From assembly GCA_020639155.1 (NCBI GenBank), contig JACKHF010000001.1, forward strand, positions 372,001 through 436,000: 64,000 bases of DNA, read 5' to 3'. Under the pieces are notes generated by a model. The model was not told where the DNA came from and made no database searches. It saw only the letters and a program-made list of their open reading frames with translations. Below, piece after piece: positions 27,239 through 36,475 of the stretch. The stretch is from Phycisphaeraceae bacterium. Its GTDB lineage: Bacteria > Planctomycetota > Phycisphaerae > Phycisphaerales > UBA1924. Numbering within the stretch: the first letter of the stretch is position 1; every line of letters begins with the position of its first letter. A program made the translations under genes and the position numbers.

Positions 27239-28150
27239 TTATACTCCGTGGTCCCAGCCGCGACAGTGGACAGCAACCATGTTGTTCTCTATGCGAAGGT
27301 GGACCGTTCCCAGTGTGCCGTCGACAACGCGCCCTATCCGGGTCAATGGGACATCTGTAATCAATCGGCTCGCTATCTCGTCGTTCGCGGTCAACAGCAA
27401 CTCGTAGTCCTCGCCATTCCCCACTGCTTCCACCGGATCCTGACCTGATACACGCAATGGAATCGCCACTGCATCGAGTTCGATTGCAACTCCGGACGCC
27501 ATGGCAACCCTGCCCGCATCAATGCCGAGCCCATCGGAGATATCGATCATCGCGTGGAGCGCATTGCCGAGCTGATCGCACAACTGCTTTGCTTCGCGCA
27601 CCCGAGGCGTGAATGTCAGATGATGATCTGTCTTGAAAGAGCTGCCGATCTTCCCGGTCACATATACACCATCATCCGGCGTTGCTGTAGATCGCAGCAC
27701 TGGGCCTCGCATCGGATGCGCGTTCCCCACCACTGTCACTGTGAACATTGTGGGCGCGCCCTCGTGCAGTGTCTCGTCATACATCGCAATGTCGCCACCC
27801 ACCAATGGGCATTCCATGCGCAGCGCGGCTTCATGCATCGCATCGAAGATGGCATTTGCGCGTTGGTCGTTCCGTTTCATTGCTGCTGTTGCGAGCGCAA
27901 TCACTGGTGTGCCACCCATCGCAGCGATGTCCGACACACTCCGAGCAACGGCTTTGTGCGCGATCTGCTCGGGCGTCGCGGACGGAAGATAGTGCCGGCC
28001 CTCGATGAGATGATCGACGGTCAGCAGCTGGATGCCCGCGCTTGTCTGGATCGCAGCGCAGTCATCGCCTGGCGGCACAACAATGCCAAACCTGCCCGCG
28101 AGTGATCGCGAGCGCTGTTCGATGTGGTTGAGCAGATCCTGTTCTCGCAT
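27239..28150 (-). CDS. thiL: Thiamine-monophosphate kinase
   Basis: Phosphorylates thiamine monophosphate to the cofactor thiamine pyrophosphate. 303 residues from the ATG at 28150 (MREQDLLNHIEQ); the frame is open to 28195, inside aroC, but the core begins here. PurM-like ATP-binding features are PPGDDCAAI, TVDHLIEGRHYL, the helix AVARSVSDIAAMGG, and the C-terminal MIDISDGLGIDAGR. Its start lies only 28 bp from that of divergent aroC, so each promoter must reach into the other gene. No other thiamine gene is nearby. Confidence 0.95.
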   Translation of the reverse strand: MREQDLLNHIEQRSRSLAGRFGIVVPPGDDCAAIQTSAGIQLLTVDHLIEGRHYLPSATPEQIAHKAVARSVSDIAAMGGTPVIALATAAMKRNDQRANAIFDAMHEAALRMECPLVGGDIAMYDETLHEGAPTMFTVTVVGNAHPMRGPVLRSTATPDDGVYVTGKIGSSFKTDHHLTFTPRVREAKQLCDQLGNALHAMIDISDGLGIDAGRVAMASGVAIELDAVAIPLRVSGQDPVEAVGNGEDYELLLTANDEIASRLITDVPLTRIGRVVDGTLGTVHLRIENNMVAVHCRGWDHGV

Positions 28151-28178
28151 GGCTGACTCATCCGGTGTACCCTGTTGC

Positions 28179-29363
28179 ATGGCAGGACGCAACACCGGTC
28201 TCGACTATGGTACCGCGGGTGAATCGCACGGCCCGTGTGTGCTGGCAACGATCACGGGATTGCCCGCTGGGCTCGCAGTTGATACCGACTTTATCAATGC
28301 TGAGCTCGCGCGCAGGCAGGGCGGGTACGGTCGCGGCGGCAGACAGAAGATCGAGACAGATCGCGCCGAGTTTCTCTCTGGTGTTCGTCTGGGCAAAGCG
28401 ATCGGCAGCCCGCTGACGATCAGCGTCGTCAACAGGGACAGCCGCCTTGATGATCTGGAACGCACGCCGCCAGTCTCGCGCCCAAGACCGGGGCACGCGG
28501 ACCTTGCTGGCGCGATCAAGACGCTGACAACGGACTGCCGGAACACGCTCGAACGCGCCAGCGCACGCGAGACTGCAGGTCGAGTCGCTGCGGGTGCGGT
28601 CGCACGATGCCTGCTCCGCGAGATCGGGGTTGAGGTCTTTGGGTTTGTCAGGTCCATCGGCGGCGTGCGCACGAATGTCACAGTTGATGCAACAAACTGG
28701 CGTGATGCGCTCATCGCTCGCAACGCCAGCGAGACATACTGCCCGGACGATGCAGTTACATCGCGACAGTGCGAGTTGATCCGACAGGCGAAGATCGACA
28801 AGGACACACTCGGCGGCATGTGCGAGGTGCATGTGTTTGGGTGCCCGATCGGACTCGGCTCGACCGTCGACTGGCGTGATAAACTCGATGCAAACATCGC
28901 ACTTGCGGTCATGAGCATCCAAGCGTTCAAGAGCGTCGAGATTGGCATGGGTCGCGATGTCGCGGATGTATCCGGCTCGCAGGTGCATGATCCAATCGGG
29001 TATGACGCATCGCTGAGGAGCACACCAGCACTCGGATTTGTGCGATCACGCAACAACGCGGGCGGCATCGAGGGAGGCATGACAAACGGGCAGCCCATCG
29101 TTGTGCGCGGCGCGATGAAGCCGATCTCGACACTACTCCAGGGCATGCCAAGCATTGATCTCAATACGCTGCAACCCGAGCAGAGCCAGTACGAACGCAG
29201 CGACGTGTGCGCTGTGTCAGCGGCGAGCGTCGTGATGGAGAATGTTGTCGCATTCGAGATCGCGCGTGCTGCAATGGCAAAGTACGCTGGCGATACCGTG
29301 GACGAGTTCGTCCACGCGTGGCAGCATCATCTTGATGCAGCAAGAAAGCTGGCAACCGAGTAA
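28179..29363 (+). CDS. aroC: Chorismate synthase
   Basis: Converts 5-enolpyruvylshikimate 3-phosphate to chorismate with reduced FMN, the last shikimate-pathway step. 394 residues from the ATG at 28179 (MAGRNTGLDYGTAGESHG); the frame is open from 28032 across the thiL start, but only this start gives the family N-terminus. Signatures include GGYGRGGRQKIETD, RPGHADLAGAIK, ERASARETAGRVAAGAVA and SRNNAGGIEGGMTNGQPI. It is divergent from thiL with a 28-bp gap. Confidence 0.98.
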   Translation: MAGRNTGLDYGTAGESHGPCVLATITGLPAGLAVDTDFINAELARRQGGYGRGGRQKIETDRAEFLSGVRLGKAIGSPLTISVVNRDSRLDDLERTPPVSRPRPGHADLAGAIKTLTTDCRNTLERASARETAGRVAAGAVARCLLREIGVEVFGFVRSIGGVRTNVTVDATNWRDALIARNASETYCPDDAVTSRQCELIRQAKIDKDTLGGMCEVHVFGCPIGLGSTVDWRDKLDANIALAVMSIQAFKSVEIGMGRDVADVSGSQVHDPIGYDASLRSTPALGFVRSRNNAGGIEGGMTNGQPIVVRGAMKPISTLLQGMPSIDLNTLQPEQSQYERSDVCAVSAASVVMENVVAFEIARAAMAKYAGDTVDEFVHAWQHHLDAARKLATE

Positions 29364-29406
29364 TACACACTGAAGACGAAGACAGAGAGAAAGAGACGTA
29401 TCAACA

Positions 29407-30192
29407 ATGGCTGACGAGTTCCAGTGTCCCCCGCCAACCAAACAACAACACCAGCGCTGGGGAAAAGCAGCAAGTAAGCATGAATCAGCTTTCCTTGAGG
29501 AGCGAGGGTTTCGGCGCACCGAGCTTGCGCGCGTCATCCGTATCTCGCGTGAGTTCATCAGAGGATTCCGTGCTCTCCACTTTGCGGGTCCGTGCGTGAC
29601 CGTCTTCGGCTCGGCACGGTTCAAGGAAGGCAACAGGTACTACGAACTCGCAAGACAGGTCGGCGCAGCACTCGCAAAGCTCGAGCTGACTGTGCTCACC
29701 GGCGGCGGACCCGGCATTATGGAAGCTGCGAATCGCGGCGCGTACGAGGCTGGTGGCAAGAGCATCGGTGTGAACATCCAACTCCCGCACGAGCAGCAAC
29801 CAAATCCGTACGTCCAAAAATTTGTCGAGTTCAGATATTTCTTTGTGCGCAAAGTCATGCTCGTCAAGTACTCGCACGCCTTTGTCATCATGCCCGGTGG
29901 GTTCGGCACGCTCGACGAGCTCTACGAGACGCTCACGCTGGTGCAGACACGCAAGATCGAGGATTTCCCGGTCATCCTCATGGGCACGGAGTACTGGAAG
30001 CCGATGCTCGACTTCCTCCGCAACACGCTCGTGCCACAGGGAACCATCAGCCCGGAAGATATCGATCTGATGACAGTCACCGACGATGTGAACGAAGCGA
30101 TCTGTGTTGTAAAGAGCATGATGCAGCGGAACGCACGTGAGATCGCAATCGCACGCAAGCCGCACAGAATCTGGTTCCTCGGCGAGCATTGA
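29407..30192 (+). CDS. LOG family protein (lysine-decarboxylase-like Rossmann fold)
   Basis: 261 residues. After a ~55-residue helical N-terminus comes the Rossmann domain with GPCVTVFGSARF, the phosphate loop LTGGGPGIMEAANRG and the PGGFGTLDELYE motif shared by LOG proteins. Many LOG proteins release free cytokinin bases from nucleoside monophosphates; others are general nucleotide phosphoribohydrolases, and the physiological role in bacteria is often unclear. The N-terminal extension fits the longer LOG type. It starts 43 bp after aroC on the same strand and may be co-transcribed. Its stop is 5 bp from the convergent zinc-ribbon gene. Confidence 0.92.
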   Translation: MADEFQCPPPTKQQHQRWGKAASKHESAFLEERGFRRTELARVIRISREFIRGFRALHFAGPCVTVFGSARFKEGNRYYELARQVGAALAKLELTVLTGGGPGIMEAANRGAYEAGGKSIGVNIQLPHEQQPNPYVQKFVEFRYFFVRKVMLVKYSHAFVIMPGGFGTLDELYETLTLVQTRKIEDFPVILMGTEYWKPMLDFLRNTLVPQGTISPEDIDLMTVTDDVNEAICVVKSMMQRNAREIAIARKPHRIWFLGEH

Positions 30193-30197
30193 CAACA

Positions 30198-30698
30198 TTA
30201 CACTGCGATCTGCGTGCCGCACTCGGGACATACTGCTGTGTTCGAGTCTTCAGTAACAAGCCCCTCGCTCGAGTAGCCGCACTTCGGGCATCCGTGCGCC
30301 ATTGCAATGTGCCAGAGTTTTCTCGCTCGCCGGCCAGCAAAGATCGCAATCAGCCCCGGCACGATTGCAATATTCCATATCGGGATGAACAATCCGTACA
30401 ACCTCGTGTTGAACGCGGGCGTGCCGAGATATGACTGACCGATCCTGAAGTATGTCGGATGGAAGCTCGGTTTGCTTACAAAGAAAACGTCGTACATCCA
30501 GCCCTTGCTTGAGAGCCCGCCGCTCCAGATCGACGACATGAGCACGACATTTCCGCGATGGATCTCGACAAACTTCGGCTGGTATGTATAGAACGACGTG
30601 CGATGCCGTGTCGCGAACCACGCGACGAGCAACAAGATGCACAGGGCAGCACACACGAGTGTGATACCCATCCACAGCCTGGCGCGTGCAAGCGGCAT
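30198..30698 (-). CDS. Membrane protein with C-terminal zinc ribbon
   Basis: 166 residues from the ATG at 30698 (MPLARARLWMGITLV). A TM helix at about residues 8-27, a ~70-residue likely extracytoplasmic domain, a second TM segment (FIPIWNIAIVPGLIAIFAG), then a C-terminal zinc ribbon CPKCGYSSEGL...CPECG. It belongs to the same family as the genes at 31374, 32097, 38842 and 41377. The ribbon should lie in the cytoplasm. Function unknown. Confidence 0.82.
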   Translation of the reverse strand: MPLARARLWMGITLVCAALCILLLVAWFATRHRTSFYTYQPKFVEIHRGNVVLMSSIWSGGLSSKGWMYDVFFVSKPSFHPTYFRIGQSYLGTPAFNTRLYGLFIPIWNIAIVPGLIAIFAGRRARKLWHIAMAHGCPKCGYSSEGLVTEDSNTAVCPECGTQIAV

Positions 30699-30764
30699 GT
30701 GTGATTCTATAGAGGCGGTGCTTCTGGTGCGTTGCTGTGTCGCTTGATTTGCTATGATGCGAGC

Positions 30765-31355
30765 ATGACTGTCACACAACCACACCGAACGACAAGAGCC
30801 ATCGAGATCTTCTGTGTTCTCTCGCTGCTGTCAGGGTGCACTGTCAGACAGGACACCGCGTCTTCCACTGTTGCCGCAATCGACACACCAGACGAGAGCC
30901 TCGTAAAACAATCAACTGCGCTCTTCGAACGTCTCTCGAAACTGGACGGCACATTCCTCGTGCCAACGGAGCGAGCAAGAACAACGTACGTCACATTTGA
31001 GAATGCATCGCGCGGCGGATCGATTGTGGAAACGTGGCGCAGAAAGAACGAACCCGTCCACTCGATCACCGTGTTCTACCGCGATCAGGGCGTGGTGTAC
31101 TGTCGCCATTACTGCCCGCAGGGAAACCAGCCGATCCTGCGTCTTGATTCCTTCGATGGCACTGTCGCGCACTTCTCCCTTGTGACACTGACAGGCGATC
31201 GGGATCGTGCGCATATGCACCTGCTGACAATGGAGTTTCCTGCATCAAACGATCACGTGGGTGTGGAAGAAGTATATTTCACCGGCGACGAACCAAATCC
31301 GAGCGCGATGCGCGTCTTTGAACGTGTCAACGAGATGGTATTCGACACAAACTAG
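30765..31355 (+). CDS. Putative lipoprotein of unknown function
   Basis: 196 residues from the ATG at 30765. The N-terminus has a signal with lipobox-like LLSGC (IFCVLSLLSGCTVRQ), so the mature protein is probably anchored at a membrane by its Cys. The body looks like a small alpha/beta or beta-barrel domain (VVYCRHYCPQGNQPILRL, then EEVYFTGDEPN) of no family I recognise. It is divergent from the zinc-ribbon gene at 30698 (66 bp apart) and convergent with the one ending at 31374. Confidence 0.78.
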   Translation: MTVTQPHRTTRAIEIFCVLSLLSGCTVRQDTASSTVAAIDTPDESLVKQSTALFERLSKLDGTFLVPTERARTTYVTFENASRGGSIVETWRRKNEPVHSITVFYRDQGVVYCRHYCPQGNQPILRLDSFDGTVAHFSLVTLTGDRDRAHMHLLTMEFPASNDHVGVEEVYFTGDEPNPSAMRVFERVNEMVFDTN

Positions 31356-31373
31356 GCCCTAGATTGATTGTTA

Positions 31374-32087
31374 TTAGTTAGTAAGCAATGTCCCGCACTC
31401 CGGGCACGCTGATGCCGACTCTAATCCCTCACGTGAGTACCCGCACCTGGCGCAACGGTTTTGCCTGATCCTGCGGCGCGATCGCCACGCGCCAATGCCG
31501 AGCGTGATGCCGAGCCAAATCGTTGCGTAGAAGAGTGTGTTGATGATGAAGCCAGGAACGACGGGCATAAATGGAAGTACGTTTGGCACCCCTTCCTTGT
31601 CATTATTCAAATGCCACGCGCCAGCAACATGAACACGATGATGCAGGTATTCCCCAGATGGTGATGCTACATAAACCGAGTCAAATTCCTGATGAACCGA
31701 CCATGTCAGGGAGCACAGCGGCCAACCAACATCGCAGAAGTTATGAAAATCGCCAGATCCATCGTGTGATTGTGGCCTCAAGTGTACGGAAATAGAATCC
31801 ATTTCAACAACAATTGGCAATCGGTCGCCTGCTTGAGACGCAAACTCCTCAACTGTTCCAGTACGATCAAAGTATATAAACGATCTATACAATTCACCAG
31901 TTGAACTGGTCAAAACCCATAGGTTTTTCCCATCCTTTGACGAAACCAATGATATGGTTGGCGCGTTGAGTAAAACGTATTTACTGTGCACAAGAGCCAT
32001 CGAAACCCATGCCACAGCAACCGTCGCGACAACGCCAACGAAGATCGCGACAACACCACGGCGAATGTGTTTTCGAGTGCAACGCAT
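31374..32087 (-). CDS. Membrane protein with C-terminal zinc ribbon (tandem paralogue A)
   Basis: 237 residues. TM1 near the N-terminus (RRGVVAIFVGVVATVAVAW), a ~130-residue extracytoplasmic-looking domain, TM2 (GFIINTLFYATIWLGITLG), then the ribbon CARCGYSREGL...CPECG. Its ends are close to those of the adjacent 32097 protein at both protein and DNA level, while the middle domains differ, so the pair arose by tandem duplication with later divergence or conversion. The gene lies 9 bp downstream of its paralogue and is probably co-transcribed. Function unknown. Confidence 0.85.
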   Translation of the reverse strand: MRCTRKHIRRGVVAIFVGVVATVAVAWVSMALVHSKYVLLNAPTISLVSSKDGKNLWVLTSSTGELYRSFIYFDRTGTVEEFASQAGDRLPIVVEMDSISVHLRPQSHDGSGDFHNFCDVGWPLCSLTWSVHQEFDSVYVASPSGEYLHHRVHVAGAWHLNNDKEGVPNVLPFMPVVPGFIINTLFYATIWLGITLGIGAWRSRRRIRQNRCARCGYSREGLESASACPECGTLLTN

Positions 32088-32096
32088 TGCCCTATT

Positions 32097-32813
32097 TTAG
32101 TGTTGTCCGATCGGTGCCGTTTGTTTCGGAGCCGTTCCGCACTCCGGACACGCAGCGGAGTGTTTCAACCCCTCACGCGAGTACCCGCACCTGGCGCAGC
32201 GGTTTCGCCTGACTCTTCGACGCGATCGCCACGCGCCAATGCCGAGCGCGATGCCGAGCCAGATCGTCGCGTAGAAGAGTGTGTTGATAATGAAGCCGGG
32301 GAGGATGGGAACATACGGAATCACAAAGAACTCAATGATCCGATTGCGAAAGAGTTGCACACCGCCATAAGTAACGACATTCTCGGAATGCCGGGTAGCG
32401 CCAGGCTCGATTCTTGTATCACAGATCAGCGATCGCATCGGCCATCCTGCCGCGATGATAATCACATCGTCTGCTTCCTGCTGAAGAAACATTCGAGAAC
32501 GAATGAACTCGGGAAAAGCTGCAAGATCAGCCAAGTGAACGCGATGATGGTCCCTTGTGTCAAGCTCAACGTCAGGTTTGTTTGACGTCAGATCACATAG
32601 CATTACTGTGACCCAGTACTGTTCTAAAAAACTGGATTTCCATACGCATTGATCACTGGTTGCAATCACATGAAAATCTGTGTCTATAAAGGCATCCTCA
32701 AAACTCCGAAACAGCAGCGTTGACATCGCTAGCCACGACATAACAACCGTCGCAACGACACCGACAATGATCGCAACGATCCCACGACGAAGATGCTTCC
32801 GTGTTGCACCCAT
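32097..32813 (-). CDS. Membrane protein with C-terminal zinc ribbon (tandem paralogue B)
   Basis: 238 residues with the same plan as paralogue A: TM1 (RRGIVAIIVGVVATVVMSW), a central extracytoplasmic domain, TM2 (GFIINTLFYATIWLGIALG), then the ribbon CARCGYSREGL...CPECG and a short tail. The central domain shares little obvious sequence with A. The DNA encoding TM2 and the following RSRRR segment (about 32215-32300) is almost identical to that in A (about 31475-31560). Function unknown. Confidence 0.85.
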   Translation of the reverse strand: MGATRKHLRRGIVAIIVGVVATVVMSWLAMSTLLFRSFEDAFIDTDFHVIATSDQCVWKSSFLEQYWVTVMLCDLTSNKPDVELDTRDHHRVHLADLAAFPEFIRSRMFLQQEADDVIIIAAGWPMRSLICDTRIEPGATRHSENVVTYGGVQLFRNRIIEFFVIPYVPILPGFIINTLFYATIWLGIALGIGAWRSRRRVRRNRCARCGYSREGLKHSAACPECGTAPKQTAPIGQH

Positions 32814-32882
32814 AACAGTATTCTATCTCGTGTTCACCGCGGCACCGCGCTTGTTATCCTCAGCGATTGCATCCCAAGCAAT

Positions 32883-33578
32883 CTACCCTGCGATGCGCAT
32901 CGGTGTGTTCGGCTGTGCATAGGCCGCGGGCGTGAGCATGATCGAGACCGGGATCGACGCTGCTGGCGCATAGGTGTTCTTGTGCGCTGTGATGGTGTAC
33001 TGCACCGACTGCGTGCACGGCGGGACGGTCGTGTCGAGATACTGCCGCGCGCCGACAACGCCGAGTTGCTCGGTTGGCAACGGCGCGGGCATCGGATCGC
33101 CCGGATGCGCCGGCGCGAGCTGGACAGAGCGTGACACAGTGAAGTACGCCGTGCCGCCGCGCGATCGCGCCTTCCACGACAGACGTACAAAGCCCTCGGT
33201 GGTGCGCGTCGCCGTGATCTGGTGCGGCACTTCGGGTGCTTGCGAGCCGTGCGATGCAACAGGTGGCACACTGGCGAGCGCATACACACTGGCCGGATCG
33301 CTTTGGACCTCGGCATAGGCGCGCACGGTGACGATGGCCTTGCCACCGATCGCGCGCAGTTCCGCGAGTGCGGTGTCCGCTTCGAGCGTCGCGTTCTTCG
33401 CAGCAATCATTGCGATCTGTGCCGCGTCACGCTTCTGCCGCGCGATCTGCGTGAGCGACTCGATGCGGGATGCAACATCAACGGAGAGCCCGATGTCGCG
33501 TGCGTTTGCAACCCAATCCGCTGCGCGCTGCTCGTACCACTCGATGGCTTTGTTCTTTGGCTTTGGGACGGTGGGCAT
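32883..33578 (-). CDS. Conserved protein with C-terminal fibronectin-type-III-like domain
   Basis: 231 residues if started at the ATG at 33578 (MPTVPKPKNKAIEWYEQR); an ATG at 33740 with GGAG close upstream is an alternative adding 54 residues of unlikely composition. The N-terminal ~110 residues are an alanine-rich helical bundle (NARDIGLSVDVASRIESL, then RDAAQIAMIAAKNATLEA); the C-terminal ~100 look like one Fn3-like beta-sandwich (TEGFVRLSWKARSRGGTAY, then VQYTITAHKNTY). I recall similar helical-plus-Fn3 proteins from planctomycetes, of unknown role. No signal peptide is seen. Confidence 0.75.
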   Translation of the reverse strand: MPTVPKPKNKAIEWYEQRAADWVANARDIGLSVDVASRIESLTQIARQKRDAAQIAMIAAKNATLEADTALAELRAIGGKAIVTVRAYAEVQSDPASVYALASVPPVASHGSQAPEVPHQITATRTTEGFVRLSWKARSRGGTAYFTVSRSVQLAPAHPGDPMPAPLPTEQLGVVGARQYLDTTVPPCTQSVQYTITAHKNTYAPAASIPVSIMLTPAAYAQPNTPMRIAG

Positions 33579-34178
33579 CGTGCGGTCTCGCTTGGGTTCG
33601 ATTTCGGTGTCTCGTTCGAGGCGTTGCGTTTGTTTCGCGCGGATGGCGTGTGTTGCAATGCACATCGAACGGACGCCGGTTTGCCCTTGATACGGCCTTG
33701 ACATGCGAACATTCGTGCCAACGCAGGCTTTGATTGTCATGATCTCCGCCTTTGCCGGTGCGATGGTGATTTTCGGCGAAGAAGAACGGCGTGCAGATAC
33801 CAATATTGAGCGATCCAACGCGCATGAAATGCCGATCCCGTGAGGGGGGATCGCGGCCCCATCCTGCGGGAATGCGATTTCCAGCCAGTGGACCGTGAAG
33901 CAGGAATGCAAGGTCGGCGGTCCTTACTGCCCGATCGCAACCTGCATCTGTAGGGCTTCGATGCCAGAGGTTCCGATCGTGGTTCTCATGCACCCGCTCT
34001 CAATCGAACGAGGCTGGAATGCCATACATACATGGATGCTTTGCATTGTGCAGACACAGATCCGGATATCGCAACAAGTGTCTTGTCATCTCCAGTTGAT
34101 TCAGGTATCGTAAGTCATAGCGGGCCTGTTCCTGCCCGCGCCGATCCATCTCAGCCGACCATGCAAGGACATCAACCC
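33579..34178. other. Intergenic region between divergent genes
   Basis: About 600 bases between the Fn3-like gene and the propeller gene. Part may code if the Fn3 gene starts at 33740 or further upstream. Two modest hairpins are visible: CGATCCC...GGGATCG at 33833-33839 and 33847-33853, and GCGGGC...GCCCGC at 34120-34125 and 34134-34139, the latter in the propeller-gene leader. Neither has a T-tract. I see no tRNA or recognisable promoter. Confidence 0.5.
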
Positions 34179-36419
34179 ATGATTCGAAGGCTCTCGGTTT
34201 CGAAAAGTCTCCTGTGTCTGATGACATTGGCCATTGCTGTGCGTGCAGAAGCGCAGTGGTATCCGCGGTGGAAAGCGGACGGTGGGTATCCGGGCACAGA
34301 GAACGCAGTGTCGGATCTGATGATGTGGGATGCTGATGGGCCGGGCGGCGCCGACCCCGTCGTCGTAGTTGTCGGTGGCTTTCAGTTTGCGGGCAAGTCG
34401 CCGACAGGCGGCGTCGCAGTCTGGGATGGCGCTACGTTCCAACCTCTCGGTGAAGGTGTAGACTCCCAAGTGTCCGAAGTGTTCGAGTGGAACAATGAGT
34501 TGTATATTGGCGGGTTCTTTGACAAAGCGAACGGCTCATCGACGAGCCTCAACCACATTGCGCGATACGACGGGAGCGACTGGGTACCACTTGCCGGGAA
34601 CGGCGCCAACTACAACGGTGTCGATGGCAATGTGTATGCGCTCGCTGAGTACAACGGCGATCTTATTCTGGGGGGGAGTTTCCGTCGTGCCAGAAGCAGT
34701 TTCTCCGTTCCCATTACAGCGCAGCGAATTGTTGCATGGAACGGCTTGAGTTGGAAGACGCTCGGTGAAGGACTTCATGGGACTGTGCGGGATCTTGTTG
34801 TCGGTAACGGTTTTCTCTATGTGATCGGCGAACAGAATCTGCTCTTTGGAGCACATTGCGCTCGGTGGGATGGCACGTCATGGACCACCATGCCACTACC
34901 GAACTCCAGTACATATCGCGGCTGGTCGTGTGTTATGCACAATGGCGAACTCTATGTTGCGATTACGGAAGGTTACGTCACAACACGAATATTTCGTGAT
35001 ACACCGACGGGCTGGGTCGAAGCTGCCCCAGCGATTGCTCTCGAATCGCCACGGCTCGATGTCTGGAACGGGGAACTCATCCTGACCGGAAAAAAGGGAT
35101 GGCCCCCCTCACCGCCGAACCCGCCGTATGTGCTCAGTGGAGGTCAGTGGCTAGCGATCGGTGGCGGCATTGTTGACAGCACACTCATTGTCTCTGCGGT
35201 GCAGGCATTCGGTCAGGATCTTCTCGTCGGCGGCAGTTTCACGCACAATGCGCCACACAAAGCGCAGCACATCGTGCGTTGGGATGGCGCAACGTGGTCG
35301 CCGCTTGCCTGCGGCATCGGCGACTATGTCTTCGACTTCAAGTCTGTCGGCACGCATCTGTATGCTACGGGCGGATTCGAGGGCGGGGTCGTTGAATGGG
35401 ACGGTTGCACGTGGCGGGTACTCGGCCCGCTCGGGCCTGATCCATATGGAACCACGTTGGAACATCACAAAGGCGATCTCTATGTTGGCGGTATTTTTCA
35501 AGTCACTGAACCGATCAACGTGTACGATCTTGTTATGCGGTGGAACGGCACGGCGTGGGAATCAATTGCAAGTAAAGATGCCGGCTCATCATACGATCAG
35601 GTCAGGACGATGGTGTCGTACAACGGCGATCTCATTCTCGGCGGAAGGTTCGACACAATCAACAAAATCAATGTCAAGTGCTTGGCACGATGGGATGGAA
35701 GCACATGGCACCAGTTCGGCGATGGCACCCTGACCGATGCAAAAGCACTCGGAGTATACAACGGTGATCTTTACCTTACGGGCTATTTCCAAACCGGCAC
35801 GTACGTCGATCGCTACGACGGAACAGCATGGACTCGGGTTGGCACATTCCAGTCGTTTGCAGATCCAGGTGTCCTTGCAGAGTACAACGGCGATCTATAC
35901 ATTGGTGGTCGATTCAGCTACATCAACGGGATGCGGAGCGATCATATTGCACGCTGGGATGGCAGCCAATGGCATCCGGTCAATGGCATAGGCGACTCCA
36001 ACAAGCATGTGTCCGATCTCGCGGTCCATAACGGGTTGCTGTTTGCGTCGGGTGACTTCTATGTGCTGGGTAACTCGATCTCACCATACATCAACGCATA
36101 TGACGGCGAGCAGTGGATTGGTATATCTCGCAATGGGCCGGATGAGTGGATTCGGACGATTGCCTCACACCAAGGTCACCTGCTGATGGCGGGAGAGTTC
36201 GATTCTGTTGGTGAGTTGTCCTCACCCGGATTCGCGCGTCTTGAGCTCACCTGCTACGCGGACTGTGACGAATCCGGTATGATCGACATGTTCGACTATA
36301 TCTGCTTCGGCAACGCCTATACCAACAACGAGCCGTACGCAGACTGCGATAGCAACAGCACATTCAACATCTTCGATTACATCTGCTTCGGCAGCGCGTA
36401 CGCCACCGGCTGCCCATAA
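34179..36419 (+). CDS. Secreted beta-propeller-like repeat protein with dockerin-like tag
   Basis: 746 residues from the ATG at 34179 (AAGGA upstream), which opens a signal peptide (MIRRLSVSKSLLCLMTLAI, ending near AEAQ). The body is a long series of ~45-50-residue repeats with the pattern WDG..W..LG then YNGDLYIGG (for example EYNGDLYIGGRFSYINGM and HIARWDGSQWHPVNG), which should form one or two beta-propellers. Such domains bind ligands or proteins at the cell surface. The C-terminus carries two calcium-loop repeats (DCDESGMIDMFDYICFGN and DCDSNSTFNIFDYICFGS) ending TGCP, the same tag as in the genes at 7804 and 24086. Confidence 0.87.
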   Translation: MIRRLSVSKSLLCLMTLAIAVRAEAQWYPRWKADGGYPGTENAVSDLMMWDADGPGGADPVVVVVGGFQFAGKSPTGGVAVWDGATFQPLGEGVDSQVSEVFEWNNELYIGGFFDKANGSSTSLNHIARYDGSDWVPLAGNGANYNGVDGNVYALAEYNGDLILGGSFRRARSSFSVPITAQRIVAWNGLSWKTLGEGLHGTVRDLVVGNGFLYVIGEQNLLFGAHCARWDGTSWTTMPLPNSSTYRGWSCVMHNGELYVAITEGYVTTRIFRDTPTGWVEAAPAIALESPRLDVWNGELILTGKKGWPPSPPNPPYVLSGGQWLAIGGGIVDSTLIVSAVQAFGQDLLVGGSFTHNAPHKAQHIVRWDGATWSPLACGIGDYVFDFKSVGTHLYATGGFEGGVVEWDGCTWRVLGPLGPDPYGTTLEHHKGDLYVGGIFQVTEPINVYDLVMRWNGTAWESIASKDAGSSYDQVRTMVSYNGDLILGGRFDTINKINVKCLARWDGSTWHQFGDGTLTDAKALGVYNGDLYLTGYFQTGTYVDRYDGTAWTRVGTFQSFADPGVLAEYNGDLYIGGRFSYINGMRSDHIARWDGSQWHPVNGIGDSNKHVSDLAVHNGLLFASGDFYVLGNSISPYINAYDGEQWIGISRNGPDEWIRTIASHQGHLLMAGEFDSVGELSSPGFARLELTCYADCDESGMIDMFDYICFGNAYTNNEPYADCDSNSTFNIFDYICFGSAYATGCP

Positions 36420-36475
36420 TCGCCGCCGGGCGATCAGTTCTCACGAGCGGCTGGTCACATCGACGATACGTATGA

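Noticed and set aside
28205..29164. Minus-strand frame of 319 codons and another of 276 codons
   Set aside because: Both lie inside aroC on the opposite strand and show no domain; aroC has all its family signatures.
33833..33853. CGATCCC...GGGATCG hairpin
   Set aside because: Seven-base stem without T-tract and possibly inside coding sequence of the Fn3-like gene; not called as a separate feature.
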